From the NCBI GenBank assembly GCA_022478985.1, contig JAKSZP010009290.1, positions 144,078 through 208,077 of the forward strand: 64,000 bases of DNA, in the 5' to 3' direction. Within the stretch, counting starts at the first letter, position 1, and each line of letters begins with the position of its first letter. Positions 23,383 to 34,379 of the stretch are shown here, one piece after another. A program made the position numbers and the translations under genes. The DNA comes from Massospora cicadina (taxonomy: Eukaryota; Entomophthoromycota; Entomophthoromycetes; Entomophthorales; Entomophthoraceae). Below the pieces are notes generated by a model. It was not told the DNA's origin and did not search any database. It was given only the letters and a program-made list of their open reading frames with translations.

Positions 23383-24420
23383 TGCCTCCCTCAAGATCTT
23401 GCCTAGGGGACACATACTTACAAAGAAACCTACTATGAACTCTTTTGATAACAGTAACAGTATCAATAGCTGCAATGGAGTATTCAATACCCTGACAATA
23501 AATAATACAGTAATGACCAGCCCATAATGTATTAAGTTTATTAATCCATACTCCAAGTCTATGATGATAGAAGAGTACAAGGTCCCAAATTGATATCCAG
23601 GTAACTTAGGTCGACTAGCGTTGGTTCTATCACCCTCTTTTAAGGTTGTAGCAGCAAGAGAACTTGAGGATAAAGCTTGTACTTGGATGAAATTATCATC
23701 TAGTCTTCTCATAGCTAAATTCATAGTTTGAGGGGTTGCAGCATCAAGTATAGGTTGTACACTTGAGGGTAGAATAGGATCCCAGCCATAAAGAGCCTTA
23801 AAGGGAGACATTCCAATTAACAGTGGTATCTGACCCTATAGGCTAACATCAAACTAGGTAAGTAAAGATTCCATCTACTAGGATCGTTGGAGGTCATTTT
23901 TTGAATAATGGCTACAAGAATAACATTTTTTCGTTTGACCACACCATTAGTAGAAGGATTGTAAGGGGTCATAAACGACTGATAGGTAACCATTAATTTA
24001 GTAAGCTTAGATACCACCTGAGAAACAAATTGATTCCATTATGAGATAATAGAACATTTGGGCTACCATGCCGAGTGAAAACTTACTTTTAAATGAAGGA
24101 TGCAGTAGCCTTAGTGGTGACCGTGGAAACAGAGACAGCTTCAATCCATTTAGTAAAATAACCGATAGCTATTATAATATCATGATGCCCATAAGTAGCA
24201 GTAGAGAGAGGGCCCAACACATTGATACTCATAGTAGAAAAAGGTTCTGAAGGTCCCACAATTTTGTGTTGGTAAATAGGGTTTCACCATGCTGATGTTG
24301 GCAAGTGAGACACGTCTCCAACAAATCATGCACAGTTTCCAGCATGTTATCCCAGTAACAATGATTTTTCAATCACTGTAAAGTCTTAGCAACAGCTCCA
24401 TGCCCTACAGTTTGATGAGC
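23383..24420 (-). pseudogene. Element D integrase
   Basis: The frame at 23817-24017 gives YNPSTNGVVKRKN, the catalytic-Glu block with Glu replaced by Lys, then WNLYLPSLMLAYR. The frame at 23359-23811 gives the C-terminal block SPFKALYGWDPILP, frameshifted from the former. The zinc-finger end lies near 24300-24420 (upstream frame ending HQTVGHGAVAKTLQ at 24373). The lost Glu and the frameshifts make it inactive. Confidence 0.75.
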
Positions 24421-24739
24421 CTCTATAATAGTATCAGTCCTCGCAGAGGGCTGAATAAAAGGCAACCATTTAGATCCCAGATTCTTATATATGAAACCTT
24501 CTTTAACTTGAGTATCCTCAGTTAAGGATTGTAGCTTAGCTATAATATCCTTGGATTCAAAATACCAGAGTTCAGGTCTGACAATCAGGTCATATATACA
24601 ATCCTCCTCAGCAGTGAATAACATTAGTATAGGTAATTGAGAAAGTCCATAAGCATTTTGGTGTATAAATCCAGTGCAATGTTAAATTGTAAAGTCATAA
24701 TTCTGGAGCTTTAAAGCCCATCTAGCTAAGTGTTCATCA

Positions 24740-25005
24740 GGATCCTTTATTTGTTGTAACCATTTCAAGAAGCGTGATCTGTGATAATAGTGAAATGTTT
24801 GCCATAGAGATAAGAGAAAAAATGCTTGATGGCGGATAGGACTGCGAGGCATTCCCTCTCAGTAAAGCTATAATTGAGCTCTGTCTAAAAAAGGGCTTTA
24901 CTATAATAAGCGATGGGATGATCAACCAAGCTGGAATCATGCTGATCCAGAATGGCCCCAATAGCAACATCACTGGCATCAGTAAATAAGATAAAGTGTT
25001 TTGAG
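24740..25005 (-). pseudogene. Element D RNase H
   Basis: The minus strand reads TDASDVAIGAILDQHDSS near 24930-24990, then YYSKALF and FTEREC, then HFFSYLYGKHFTIITDHAS near 24765-24815. These are consecutive RNase H blocks of Ty3/gypsy pol. The domain starts abruptly after gag sequence, marking the deletion joint. Confidence 0.75.
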
Positions 25006-25039
25006 AAACTGGTGGTTTATTTGGTTTAATTTAATTAAA

Positions 25040-27300
25040 AGATAAAACAGAAGCGTAAGAAGAAATTTTATCTTTGTTGGTTAATTCATCAGGGATATCA
25101 AGTTCACCAGGAGCAGATAATACATAACAGTCTTTAGGAGTGTTAAAAGATTGTGATTGAGGCACAGGAGGTAAGTCAGCACAGAGAGTCTCATGCCCTA
25201 TTCTGACTCCTCTTTTTTCGATTCTTCCGCTTGTTTCTTCCAACTTTGAGTTTACATATGACCCACTAGACCGCAATAGTTGCAAGGATCTTTATTAGGT
25301 TTAGGTTTGGGTCTAGGCGGCATTGCATGGATATATGAATGAGGTTTATTAGTGGAAGTCAGGTGTACCACACCATTAGGGATTTTCATCAACGCCTCTT
25401 TGATGTTGAGAATAGATCTGAAATTTCTTTTAAGTGATTTTAAATTTAGTAACTGAGTATGAGAAGCAAACGCACTCATTACAGCTGAAATGGCATCATC
25501 TACAATAATATGATCGCAAGTAGCAAGTGTCTGGGCCTCATGATAGAATCTCTTAATGAAATTTTGGATTGACTCTCCTCGCTTGATTTGGATGCTTATA
25601 AAGGCTTTTTTGGTTATATAGTATTTGATCGCTCCTGAATTCCTTAATAAGGGCGGTTTTCACTTAAGTCCATGTATTACAAACCTTAAGGTGAGGAACC
25701 ATAATTTTTTGAGCAAAATTGGCTTAGACAAGAGGTAATATGCCAAACTTTCTGTTGATCCATCTCCCCATCCATTTCTCGCTCATAGACAAGTAGAAAA
25801 AAATGGATGCTACCTTTACCCGGCTCAAACTTATCCTTAAAAGTAGTTTTAGAAAGTGGTAGGTTCATTGCTCAATACATGTACGCCCAATACCATGACC
25901 AGATCATCTTTGGAGGGTTTAGACTCAGGGATATGAGCTTAAGTTGGAATTTGGTCAGCTTGTTGTCTTAAATGGTTGAGGTCGCCCTGTAAATTTTTAA
26001 CCCTTTGTGTAAGATGGTCATTTGCAGGCATTCGATTTAAGTTAGAAATTACTTCAAGCATCTCTTCTGTATTATTCTTGAGTACTCCACATTTAGAAGT
26101 TAACTATTCAATGAAAGCTGTTAACAATGCAAACTGGGTTTCTTGCGTAGTTTGGTTAGCATCACATAGACACTGAGTTTTATCAAAGCCATCCAACAAG
26201 TTGGTTAGAGAATAATCTATGTTAGTCAGAAGGCCTTCTAGAAATAAGAACCATCCTTAAGCTATGACTTGAATTTGGGTTTCTAACGCCTGCACTCTTG
26301 AAACTAGTAGATTCAAAGGTTCATAATCATGAATTGAAAGTGTTGAGCTGGGGGGACCAGGAGTTCTGGGGGGGTCCTTACAAACTGTTGCAACCTGCAG
26401 GCCCAGGTGGGCCTTGTTGACCTGCAGGGCCTTGAAGACCTCGTTCACCAGAGGGTCCCAGGGTCACCAAAGGAGAACTAGGTGGTCCTGGAGGTCCTGG
26501 AGGTCCATCAGGACCGGGTCCACCTTCTCTAATAGTATTCACAATTCAGACAAGTTGTTGAAGTAGCCCGTCAAGTTCAATAAAGCATTCCTCATGTTGG
26601 GCCCACAATTTTCCCAGTTATTTAGTAATCTCATCTTCAAGGATATTGATTCAGTGGTAGATAGGATTAGCAACATCACTAACCTTTTGAGATACTTCAG
26701 GACAATTAAACCACAACTCTATTGTCAATTATCACCAAATGGTTATGTAAAGCATTGATTTCCTTTCTATTATCAAGTATGGCTTCTCGATTATCCAAAC
26801 AAAAGTTAGAAGCTGTCTCATAGAAAGAGGATAACTAGAAATGAAATTGTTGTGCCAGGGTCAACTGGCGTTAGATCTCGAGATGATGCAACCCCAAAAT
26901 CTGGAGTATGTGATGAATGGCGGGATCTACGTACTTCTGGAGGTACTGCTCTGTTCTAGACAAACTGACTTTGGTAGTTTGTATAACTGCTCTGTTGTAT
27001 AAGTTCATCATATTAGCTGCAACCTTAAAAGCTTGGTCTCAGTTAGGTCAGGCATCAGGATGGATAGCCCCCCTTATTAAGCTTTGACCGTTTCTTCTAC
27101 ATCTGCAGATTGAAATTAATAATTATCTTGGCCTTGGCCTTCAATTTCCAAGTTCTTAGAAGCTCAAAATTGAAGATTACTAGTATTAGCAGAAGGCATC
27201 TCCTGGATGTTGGAGTGTACACATTGGGTGATACTCGTTGATTCATCAGAAGAGGGGCTTTATTTGCTAGACATATTCATCATTGTGAAAGTATGTTTTG
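25040..27300 (-). pseudogene. Element D gag
   Basis: The reading direction is minus, starting near 27280 (MMNMSS). A collagen-like segment lies at 26350-26524. A capsid-like stretch lies near 25686-25868 (FKDKFEPGKGSIHFF), whose counterpart occurs in element F's gag (EFTPGKGSILSY, near 57690). The zinc knuckle CNYCGLVGH is at 25256-25285, with the last Cys missing. Several frameshifts and stops. Gag forms the particle in which reverse transcription occurs. Confidence 0.75.
26350..26524 (-). repeat. Collagen-like Gly-X-Y coding tract in element D gag
   Basis: On the minus strand, read in one frame from 26524 to 26393, the codons give [12 protein letters not shown], a short break, then [21 protein letters not shown]. 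After a frameshift near 26380 the other frame continues with GPP and SS. The triplet periodicity and the Pro, Glu and Arg placement are those of a collagen triple helix. It lies between the coiled-coil-like N-terminal part of Gag and the capsid-like part. Confidence 0.85.
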
Positions 27301-27322
27301 ACCAGGTAGCCTCAGAAGCAGA

Positions 27323-27339
27323 CCTGGAAGGGAGCACCA
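27323..27339 (-). promoter_or_regulatory. Element D primer-binding site
   Basis: On the minus strand: TGGTGCTCCCTTCCAGG, one base after the LTR end. It shares TGGTGCTC with B, E, F and H but differs after that. Element C has the closest match (46506-46522). Confidence 0.8.
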
Positions 27340-27340
27340 G

Positions 27341-27898
27341 TATTGGATTTTTGATGATAATTATGATAATCAGACGCTATGAATGATACAAAACTATTAG
27401 TTCCATGGCTCTAGTGAAGACAGAAATAAGTGCAATGAAGTTACTAGTTCTGTTGCAATAATATATTTCAATTGGAAATAGTGAATTTTGTTTTGAATAG
27501 ACCAAAAGTGAGCTACGTGAGACAAAAATAGTGATACTTTGTTAGTTATAAATGAGAGATACCTATAAAGGTAAATTTGGTAGTTCTTCATGAGTATTTT
27601 TGCTTCACCTGAGGTAAGATCTTTCTTAATAGATGACCAATACTGCTGATTATTATGTCTATACTTGTGATGGTCAGATCTGATAAGGTTATATTAGATG
27701 AGATTGACCTTCTTGTGGGATTTTTTACCCTTTGATTGCTTAGCTTCATCCTTCAGAGGAGGCCAATAGCTCCAAAGGGTTGATTGTCAGTCTGTCCAAG
27801 AGTTAAATTTCTCTAGTGAGGTTTTTACAATCTCATTATACCAAGTCACCAAATCTCAATTTTAATTTTTTTCAGTTATTGCAGTTGAATCCCCAACA
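27341..27898 (-). repeat. Element D 5' LTR
   Basis: A 558-bp LTR. Plus-strand ends are TATTGGATTT and CCCCAACA. It aligns with 22825-23381, and the ATAAC duplication follows directly. Confidence 0.85.
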
Positions 27899-27903
27899 AT
27901 AAC

Positions 27904-28863
27904 ATTAAAAAGATATTTTAGTCTCAGTGTTTCTAGTTATATTACCAGATTCAATTTTAAAAACATTGCCATGATTTCTTTTAAAGAGAAATTTAAGGCA
28001 GAATAGAAATGTTTATGAGTCTCAAGTATTCTTTGATTTTTCAAAAAAAAAACCCATCAGTGACATTTTAGAAATTTTCAAATCTTTCATTTTATTAGGT
28101 TTATGCAATATTAAGGCATCAGGATATATAAGATTAATAATGTTTTATATTTAATAAGATTCTTAGATACAAGTTTTATACATATCTAGAGTATCTATAT
28201 ATTTTATTAGACTAATAGATTAACTGCTCTTATTTTGTGTAATAAATATTTTTATTTTCTTTAAAGCTTTACTTAATATATGATAGTTGAGTAGTCAATT
28301 TTAGATGGCCTTGAATATATAAAAACTTATGGTCTATCAAATATGAAGTAGTCTTATAATAAAAACAATATGCTTACAAAAAGTGTTTATATGGTGCTTT
28401 ACTATAAAACATATATAAGATCCACCACTAAAAGGCTTTTTCTTTTATGTAGTTTAAGTAACCTAATTTAGTCTATATTTACAATAAATTTGCAAATAAA
28501 AGTTATTATTGTTTATTTCTATGGTTGAGTAGATTATGATAAGTTCTTTTGTATTGTGCAATGTAGCCTAATAAATTATTATTTATCTTAGATAACTCAA
28601 CTTTAAGATAGTTTTGTTTACTGTAAGACTTGAGCTTTATAAATAAACTTAAGCTTAAAACATATAAATAATAGAAGAATAGTTCCTCAATATGCTTTCC
28701 ACTTTTTTATATCTATTATAGATAATCTTAAAATTTCCTATTTATTAAAGTTTCAGCTGCTAATAGCAATACAGATACAATCACCTAAAGAAGGAAACAA
28801 GAAAAATAACCATTAAAGCTTTGGGAAAGATTATGAAATCCATGCAGCTGTTACATTAAGACA
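27904..28863. other. Very AT-rich stretch without recognisable gene
   Basis: No coding, LTR or RNA feature seen. It is the right-hand half of the site into which element D inserted. Confidence 0.5.
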
Positions 28864-28868
28864 GTTAG

Positions 28869-29328
28869 TGTCACAAGCTAAATTTAAGTCAATTGTGGCA
28901 TTTTGTGTTAATTGGAAAAATTTGTGTTATAAAGATTATCTTTTTTAAGCTCAGTGTAGCTCCCCTTCAATGTGTGACGCCAGATTCCTTGGTCAAAAAT
29001 TGACAAGTTTATCAGGATTTAAGTTTTAGATCTAGATGGCAAAACCAGAATTTCTTTGTCACTTTAGTGTTTCTTCCTTCTGTTATGTGCAAAATTTCAA
29101 CAATATTTTATACAAGTTCTTTTTAATTTAAGAAAACCGCGTCTTGTAATTCTATGATAACTTTTTACTGCCTCACACTGATCGTCTTTCTAAAAAACCT
29201 AATTATGGTTCTAACTTTGGCTGTCTATTTGTTTGCTTCTCCAAAGTACCCTCAAATTTAGGCCATTGTGTCAGATGACCTTCTGCCGCATTTGGTCGAT
29301 GTGGGGACTAGTCCATTTCATTACTTCA
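28869..29328 (+). repeat. Element L left LTR
   Basis: 460 bp, aligned by eye with 29688-30143. Shared landmarks include ACAAGTTTATCA followed by AGATTTAA-like sequence, and GACCTTCTGCCGCA against AACCTTCTGCTGCA near the end. Confidence 0.75.
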
Positions 29329-29687
29329 AGATTATTCTTTTCCTTGTGACCCACTGAGTAACAACGTCCTAAAATTTAACAAGAACCATGATTTCTGCTA
29401 CGCTCCCACCTCCTATCCTGTCCTTCTCCAGGCTTCATGCTCTTATGATGCCATCCTCTCTTCAGTGCCCCACAATGCATACCTTCTCGTTGCTTACCAT
29501 TCTATCTATCAGGTTAAAGCCCACAGTGCCAGTAATACATGCCTTTCTAAGAGTCTCTGCGCCAAGTTTTTTAGGCCTGTATTAAGGCTGTAGTGGTTCT
29601 GAATGCCTATGCCCGCAGTATTGGCTGATTCCCTCTCCAATAGCCTCTGTTGTTGCTCGCCAACGCCTTCATCTTACAAGGAGGTGA

Positions 29688-30143
29688 TATCACAAGCTTA
29701 CTTATGTTAATCATTACATTATTGTAATCAACTGAAATAAGATTTGAGTTTTAAACACTTTTTTTGAACAGTGCATAATTACCCTAAAATGTAGGATGGC
29801 AGATTCTTCAGTTGTACATTAACAAGTTTATCAAGATTTAACCTTTAGATCTTGATAGCCTAACTAGAATTTCTCTGACTCTTTGGTGTATTTCCCTCCT
29901 ATTGTTTTGGTTAGATTTCCATTATACCTGGTATAAAAGCGCCCCTAAATTTAAAAAGAACCCCATTTTGGAATTTAATAGCTTTTTGCTTGCTTTGTGC
30001 TGAGCATTTTCCAAATAAAATTAATTCTCCGGTCTTAGTTTTAGTTGTTTGTTTTTGTCAGATTTTCAAGAAACCCTCAAATGCAGGCCATAGTTGCGAT
30101 TAACCTTCTGCTGCACTTTGGCAATGTGGCAGACATTACTACA
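29688..30143 (+). repeat. Element L right LTR
   Basis: 456 bp partner of 28869-29328. It is followed by GGTAG, the probable second half of the target duplication. Confidence 0.75.
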
Positions 30144-30319
30144 GGTAGAGTGTACTGGAGATTTTGATGAGGCGAACAATTAGAAAGATCAATATGGCAA
30201 CAGTTTGGCTGACAAGGGACATTTATCAAATTTTATAAAATTTATATAGCAGTAAATATTGTTAAATTTTATGAATCCAGATCATAAGGGAAATAAATAC
30301 AAGGATGATAGATCTTTTT

Positions 30320-31690
30320 AGTACTAGATGGTCCCAACCCAAGGGGGATTAATTAATGTTAATTTAATTACACTTGGACTTCTAAGAGCCTGAGGTGATG
30401 AAAGGGGAGGGAGGATACATCAATATAGGGAGGGTGGTTGGTGCACCAGAGCTGTGCTGTAGTCGAGACTGAGTGGAGAGGATTGGTGACCTAGTTGAGA
30501 CTTTCAGGCTACCTCAATGTGCAACTGGAAGTGGGCAGACGTTTTCTGTAGGGTCCTTACCTGAAAGTCAAAGCTTCCCAAAGGAAGGTATTAAGGGTTG
30601 TCTATAGTGCCATGGCATAGTCAAGGACTTGGAGGGGTCAGTAGCATCTAGGCGAATTCTTCTCAAAGAACAGACCTTGAAAAGGGTTGCCAGCCCATGG
30701 AAGGGATTGGAGGAGCGCTCAGACCTTGGGCCAGAACGCGGTGACCCTTAGGCATATAAAAAAGTGGTGAATATATAATTCAATGAGATCCAAAAAAATG
30801 AGGTCAGCTGTGGTGTCAAATGGTAGGTCCAGTTTGATCCCCTTCTCTGAAGTAACATTAAAGTACCCAGGATAGGGTGTTAGACGCCTTTAAAGAAAGT
30901 ATTGGGTGGTAAACATTTTTCCAGAGCCTCTGGGGATTTATGTAGTAGAGAGAGGGAGGAGTTCAAGTATGTGCATGGGGGTTTGAGATCATTTTTGGGC
31001 GTTGAGGAGAAATTTGACTACCTGTTTATTGTGTACTATCACATGGCGATGGGGGCTAAGGCATTGGCCATCTCTTATGTATGGGAAGCCGCGGAATTTC
31101 AATCTACTCACTTGTCTCAGGACAAGAAAAGTTTGATCTCAAATCTTTAGAGGAGGAGGGTTTCAGGAGATGGTTTAAGTGCTTAGTAAGCCACATAATT
31201 AAAGATTTCAGCGATGCTTCAGGAAGGCTAGAGAAGCTGACACATTTTATCGGAGGGCAGATCATGCTGGGGCATGGGGGGTCGCTTCCTAGCAGACAAC
31301 TGGTAGAAGGAGCCTTATGTAAATGTGGGTGGCATGATGTGGGTGTCCAGAAGCCCTAGGTTCCCTTCATTGTGGGGGTCAGCTATTGTTGAGAGTGCTG
31401 TGGATGGTTGGTTGGAGCCCCAAACCAGCAGAAGAGGAAAACGTTGATCTGCGTATAGAATGTGTTTGTGAATGGACAGACTTGAGTGGAGAATCAAACT
31501 TCATAAAGGAGGAACACATTGGCTATAAGGGTCCAACCCTGGGTGGTTATATTCTGTCTGTTAAAGATGCCAATCTTAGAGCTCACCGCTTCCATGATCA
31601 AGTCCTCATTGACACTTATTTTAACTCCTTGTGAGTTGGTCAGGACCCCCAGGTGATAGAAGGTGCCGCATAGGATGATGGATATTCATA
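30320..31690 (+). other. GC-richer island with broken, unrecognised reading frames
   Basis: This stretch is clearly richer in G and C than its flanks. It holds consecutive plus-strand open frames at 30902-31150, 31081-31359 and 31386-31634, each in a different phase, so one longer frame broken by two frameshifts is possible. Segments such as YKGPTLGGYILSVKDANLRAHRFHDQVLIDTYFNSL look protein-like, but I recognise no family. AGATGGTCCC (30326-30335) and AGATGGCCCC (31723-31732) near the two ends could be a degraded target duplication. It could be a host-gene remnant or another class of transposon. Confidence 0.4.
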
Positions 31691-32224
31691 TGATAACTCT
31701 TCAAGATGCTATATGCTTACCAAGATGGCCCCTGATAAAAAGGCTTAATTCAGGTATTTTCTAATGATTAATGTACTTTAAAGAAGAAAATCTTTGTGGT
31801 CAAATGAATAGGATCTCCTAATTTAAAATAAGGATTTACCTGTTTTTAGAATTTTATAAGAGATATTGAAAATGCAGTCCATGCCACTAAACGGCTATTC
31901 ATTTCTGATTAACATATGGGCTTAAACCAAGTGAGAATCAAATGTTACAAAAGCATGTCTTTTACCATAAAATCCATAAACCATAACCAAAAATTTAACT
32001 TCCTTTACAATTGTTTCATAAATTTTAAGTATAAAATTTAGTACTTTTATCTAATTAATTAATACTTAAATATAATTCTATTAGGTGCTATCTTTTTGTT
32101 TTAATAAGCTAAGGGATGGCTTATGGGAAGAGCTAATTATTGAAGCACAAATTATCAAAGGAAGTTGTATAGATCACTAATGGCTTTACCTTATCACTCC
32201 AGAAGTTAACTAGGTTATTAATAA

Positions 32225-32284
32225 GACTTCCATTAGGTCAGCCGTTCTAGAGTTGTCACATAACCTAACCAGATCTTGGAAGTC
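32225..32284 (+). promoter_or_regulatory. Element H: inverted repeat at the end of the 5' LTR
   Basis: GACTTCCATTAGGT (32225-32238) pairs with ACCTAA (32263-32268) and TGGAAGTC (32277-32284), giving outer 8-bp and inner 6-bp stems with a bulge. It ends directly against the primer-binding site. This marks the end of H's 5' LTR; the LTR's start could not be found because its partner is not recognisable in the window. Confidence 0.65.
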
Positions 32285-32302
32285 TGGTGCTCATTTTAGT
32301 GG
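32285..32302 (+). promoter_or_regulatory. Element H primer-binding site
   Basis: TGGTGCTCATTTTAGTGG. It begins like the sites of B, E and F, and its last bases (AGTGG) match E's site. It is followed about 280 bases on by the gag frame. Confidence 0.7.
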
Positions 32303-32399
32303 TAAATACTACATCAGATCTGATAGGGGATCCAAATATGACTAAGATCTAGTATGACTCTGAACCTTAAAACAACTGAAAGCGCTGGATTGATCACCG

Positions 32400-33550
32400 G
32401 ACAATATGAAGGTCAAGCAGACGCCAAACATGAACATAATAAATCAAGGCTAATGGCTTTGGAGCAAGAGTAATTGAGCTACAATAGTACCTAAGCTGAG
32501 TTCTGAACAATGCTTGATGTGCATTTTTTGTAAATACCCCTTGTCAAGGTGAGAATTTAGACTGATAGACATGATTTAGTCATGAAGGACTTGGTGGTAC
32601 AAGTGCTGCACCTTGAAAATGTCAACAATTTGGATATTGAAGTGATCAATCAAAAGGGCATGAAGCTTGATAACCATGAAAGCATACTAGCCAACTTTGA
32701 CCAGGACATCATTGGTTTAAAAGACTATAAAAATATACTTTCACAATTACAAACTATTCAAGCCAACAATACACCAATAGTGACACCTATCATTGTGACT
32801 CTATGGAGCAAGATGAACTAACTGCTAAGACTTAAGTTTTCAAACAATACTTTAAGACTATGTACAGCCAAGGTGAAGGCACAATTGTGGGCTTCTTGCA
32901 TTTGTACAAAAACAGTGTGGGCAGAGCAAGCAAATGACAGAAGGCTCATTATAACTTAATTTGGATGAAACGTGAGTCTTAAGAAGTTCTAAGTGCCATC
33001 CTTGAGCAAAGTCTTCTTAGGTGAAATTAATGAGGTCTTATTGTAAGAATTTGGTAGCAGTACAGAAGTGCAATATATCAACAAAAAGTTTTTGGAAAAG
33101 AGGATGGGATGGACCAAGTGTGGTAAAATTTGTGGAAAGATACTACCTGAAGGCCCAAAAGCTTTGGACTACTGAGAATCTAGATTCTAAACACAAAGAC
33201 CCTCAGCTTAGTTCCATCAAGTGCCATCCTCAACTTTAGGTTTTTATATCATTGGACTTGTGACTATGTGAAGTCATTTAAGCATGTTAAATAAGCATTA
33301 TTGAAGTATAAGGGACCTAAAAGAGCAAGGTCAAAACTAATTGACACCAGCCATGATGCAACAAAAGCAATACTGCTATATGGTGCAAGATAAGAAGGAA
33401 GATCAAAAGGGTAGACCTATAAATGAATCTAAAAATATTACACTAGAGAATATCGCTGCAACAAGTGCAGGCAACCAGGGCGTTAATGGTGGAATTGCCC
33501 TAACTATCAGGGTCCAATCAAAAGCTAAATAATGGAAGAAAAACAGGATA
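32400..33550 (+). pseudogene. Element H gag
   Basis: A plus-strand open stretch (32582-32821) has heptad-like Leu, Ile and Val spacing, as in a Gag coiled coil. A later block near 33075-33170 (QYINKKFLEKRMGWTKCGK) precedes a zinc knuckle at 33457-33498: C-N-K-C, four residues, Arg in place of His, four residues including a stop, Cys. The reading frame changes several times. It is cut near 33560 by element M. Confidence 0.7.
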
Positions 33551-34004
33551 GTATATTTTCTGAATTGAGGGGTAGGTTATCTAAAGGCAGTTTCTTTGAA
33601 GCTCACTAGCTTGGACAATAGAGTTGATAACTGGAACTTGGCTAAATTTGAGCCAGAGGTTCTGAGAAATAGAAAGAGTTATTAGAATTTAGCTAGATTG
33701 AGGTAGAAGTTCAAAGAGATGTTAATTACTTTAGTATTTAACCACACTTGGTTCAGAAAAGCCAAATTAGATCCTTATTATTTAGTGACTTAGCCATAAT
33801 GGTTCAGAGGTCCTAATAATGAGCTTTACTAAAAGAGACTAAACATAAAGATAGAAGCATAAATTTATTTATTAGGTTAAGATTCCTATCACTTTTTATA
33901 GTGCCAGAAAAGATATGGGATAAAATTGAGTATTTGCAATATGGAAAATCTCTCTTAGCTTTTAAATAGTGGTTCACTTTGATATTGACCATCCTATGTC
34001 TGTT

Positions 34005-34131
34005 TAATTATTCGAGGTGGGTCAACCTTGGGACAGATATACCACACCGATACAGTTATGATGGACCAGGTTTTGTACCCAGGACCCTCCACTCCGAAGC
34101 AAAGTGTTTTAACCACCATGCCACGAAGCTT
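34005..34131 (-). mobile_element. tRNA-derived SINE with 15-bp target duplication
   Basis: On the minus strand the 127-bp insert starts like a tRNA: box A GTGGCATGGTGG (box A core at 34113-34123) and box B GGTACAAAACC (34069-34079), separated as in a tRNA gene. A 60-base unrelated tail follows, ending AT-rich (GAATAATTA). It is flanked by CATCCTATGTCTGTT (33990-34004) and CATCCTATGTATGTT (34132-34146), a 15-bp duplication with one change, as left by LINE-type target-primed insertion. It interrupts the left LTR of M. The tRNA of origin cannot be named. Confidence 0.85.
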
Positions 34132-34379
34132 CATCCTATGTATGTTCATCTGTAGATTTTAACATTTACTAATTGAGATTGTTTGGTGATAAGTAACTTA
34201 AATTTAATAATGACATAAACCTTCAACCTGAATTGGCATTTATTAATATAGTAAACTAAAAATGAGGGCAATTAAGATAATAAATATCAAAAATATGGTT
34301 GATGCTATATGCATACTAAGCCAGACTTCACTTTTAGAGGAGTTTTTATCAATCCTCCCAATTTGTGCTCACATTGATT

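Larger units (their letters stand above)
22825..27898 (-). mobile_element. Element D: internally deleted Ty3/gypsy element, complete with both LTRs
   Basis: LTRs at 22825-23381 and 27341-27898 with a perfect target duplication. On the minus strand the inside holds gag with a collagen-like tract, then directly RNase H and integrase. Protease and the whole RT are missing: the gag zinc knuckle (25256-25285) and the start of RNase H (near 25000) are only about 250 bases apart. A primer-binding site and a polypurine tract are present. So the ends are sound, but the element could only have moved with enzymes from another copy, unless the deletion came after insertion. Confidence 0.88.
22820..27903. 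repeat. Perfect 5-bp target-site duplication flanking element D
   Basis: ATAAC at 22820-22824 and ATAAC at 27899-27903 immediately flank the two LTRs. A 5-bp duplication is typical of Ty3/gypsy integrase, and this fixes the element's ends to the base. Confidence 0.85.
28869..30143 (+). mobile_element. Element L: small non-autonomous LTR element (TRIM-like)
   Basis: Direct repeats at 28869-29328 and 29688-30143 (460 and 456 bp) flank a 359-bp core. The repeats start TGTCACAAGC or TATCACAAGC and end TTCA or TACA. A purine run (AAGGAGGTGA) lies directly before the right repeat, giving plus orientation. Flanking bases are GTTAG (28864-28868) and GGTAG (30144-30148), a probable 5-bp target duplication with one change. 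The core has a 65-residue open frame (29388-29585) with no recognised domain. The size and lack of gag-pol fit a TRIM. Confidence 0.78.
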
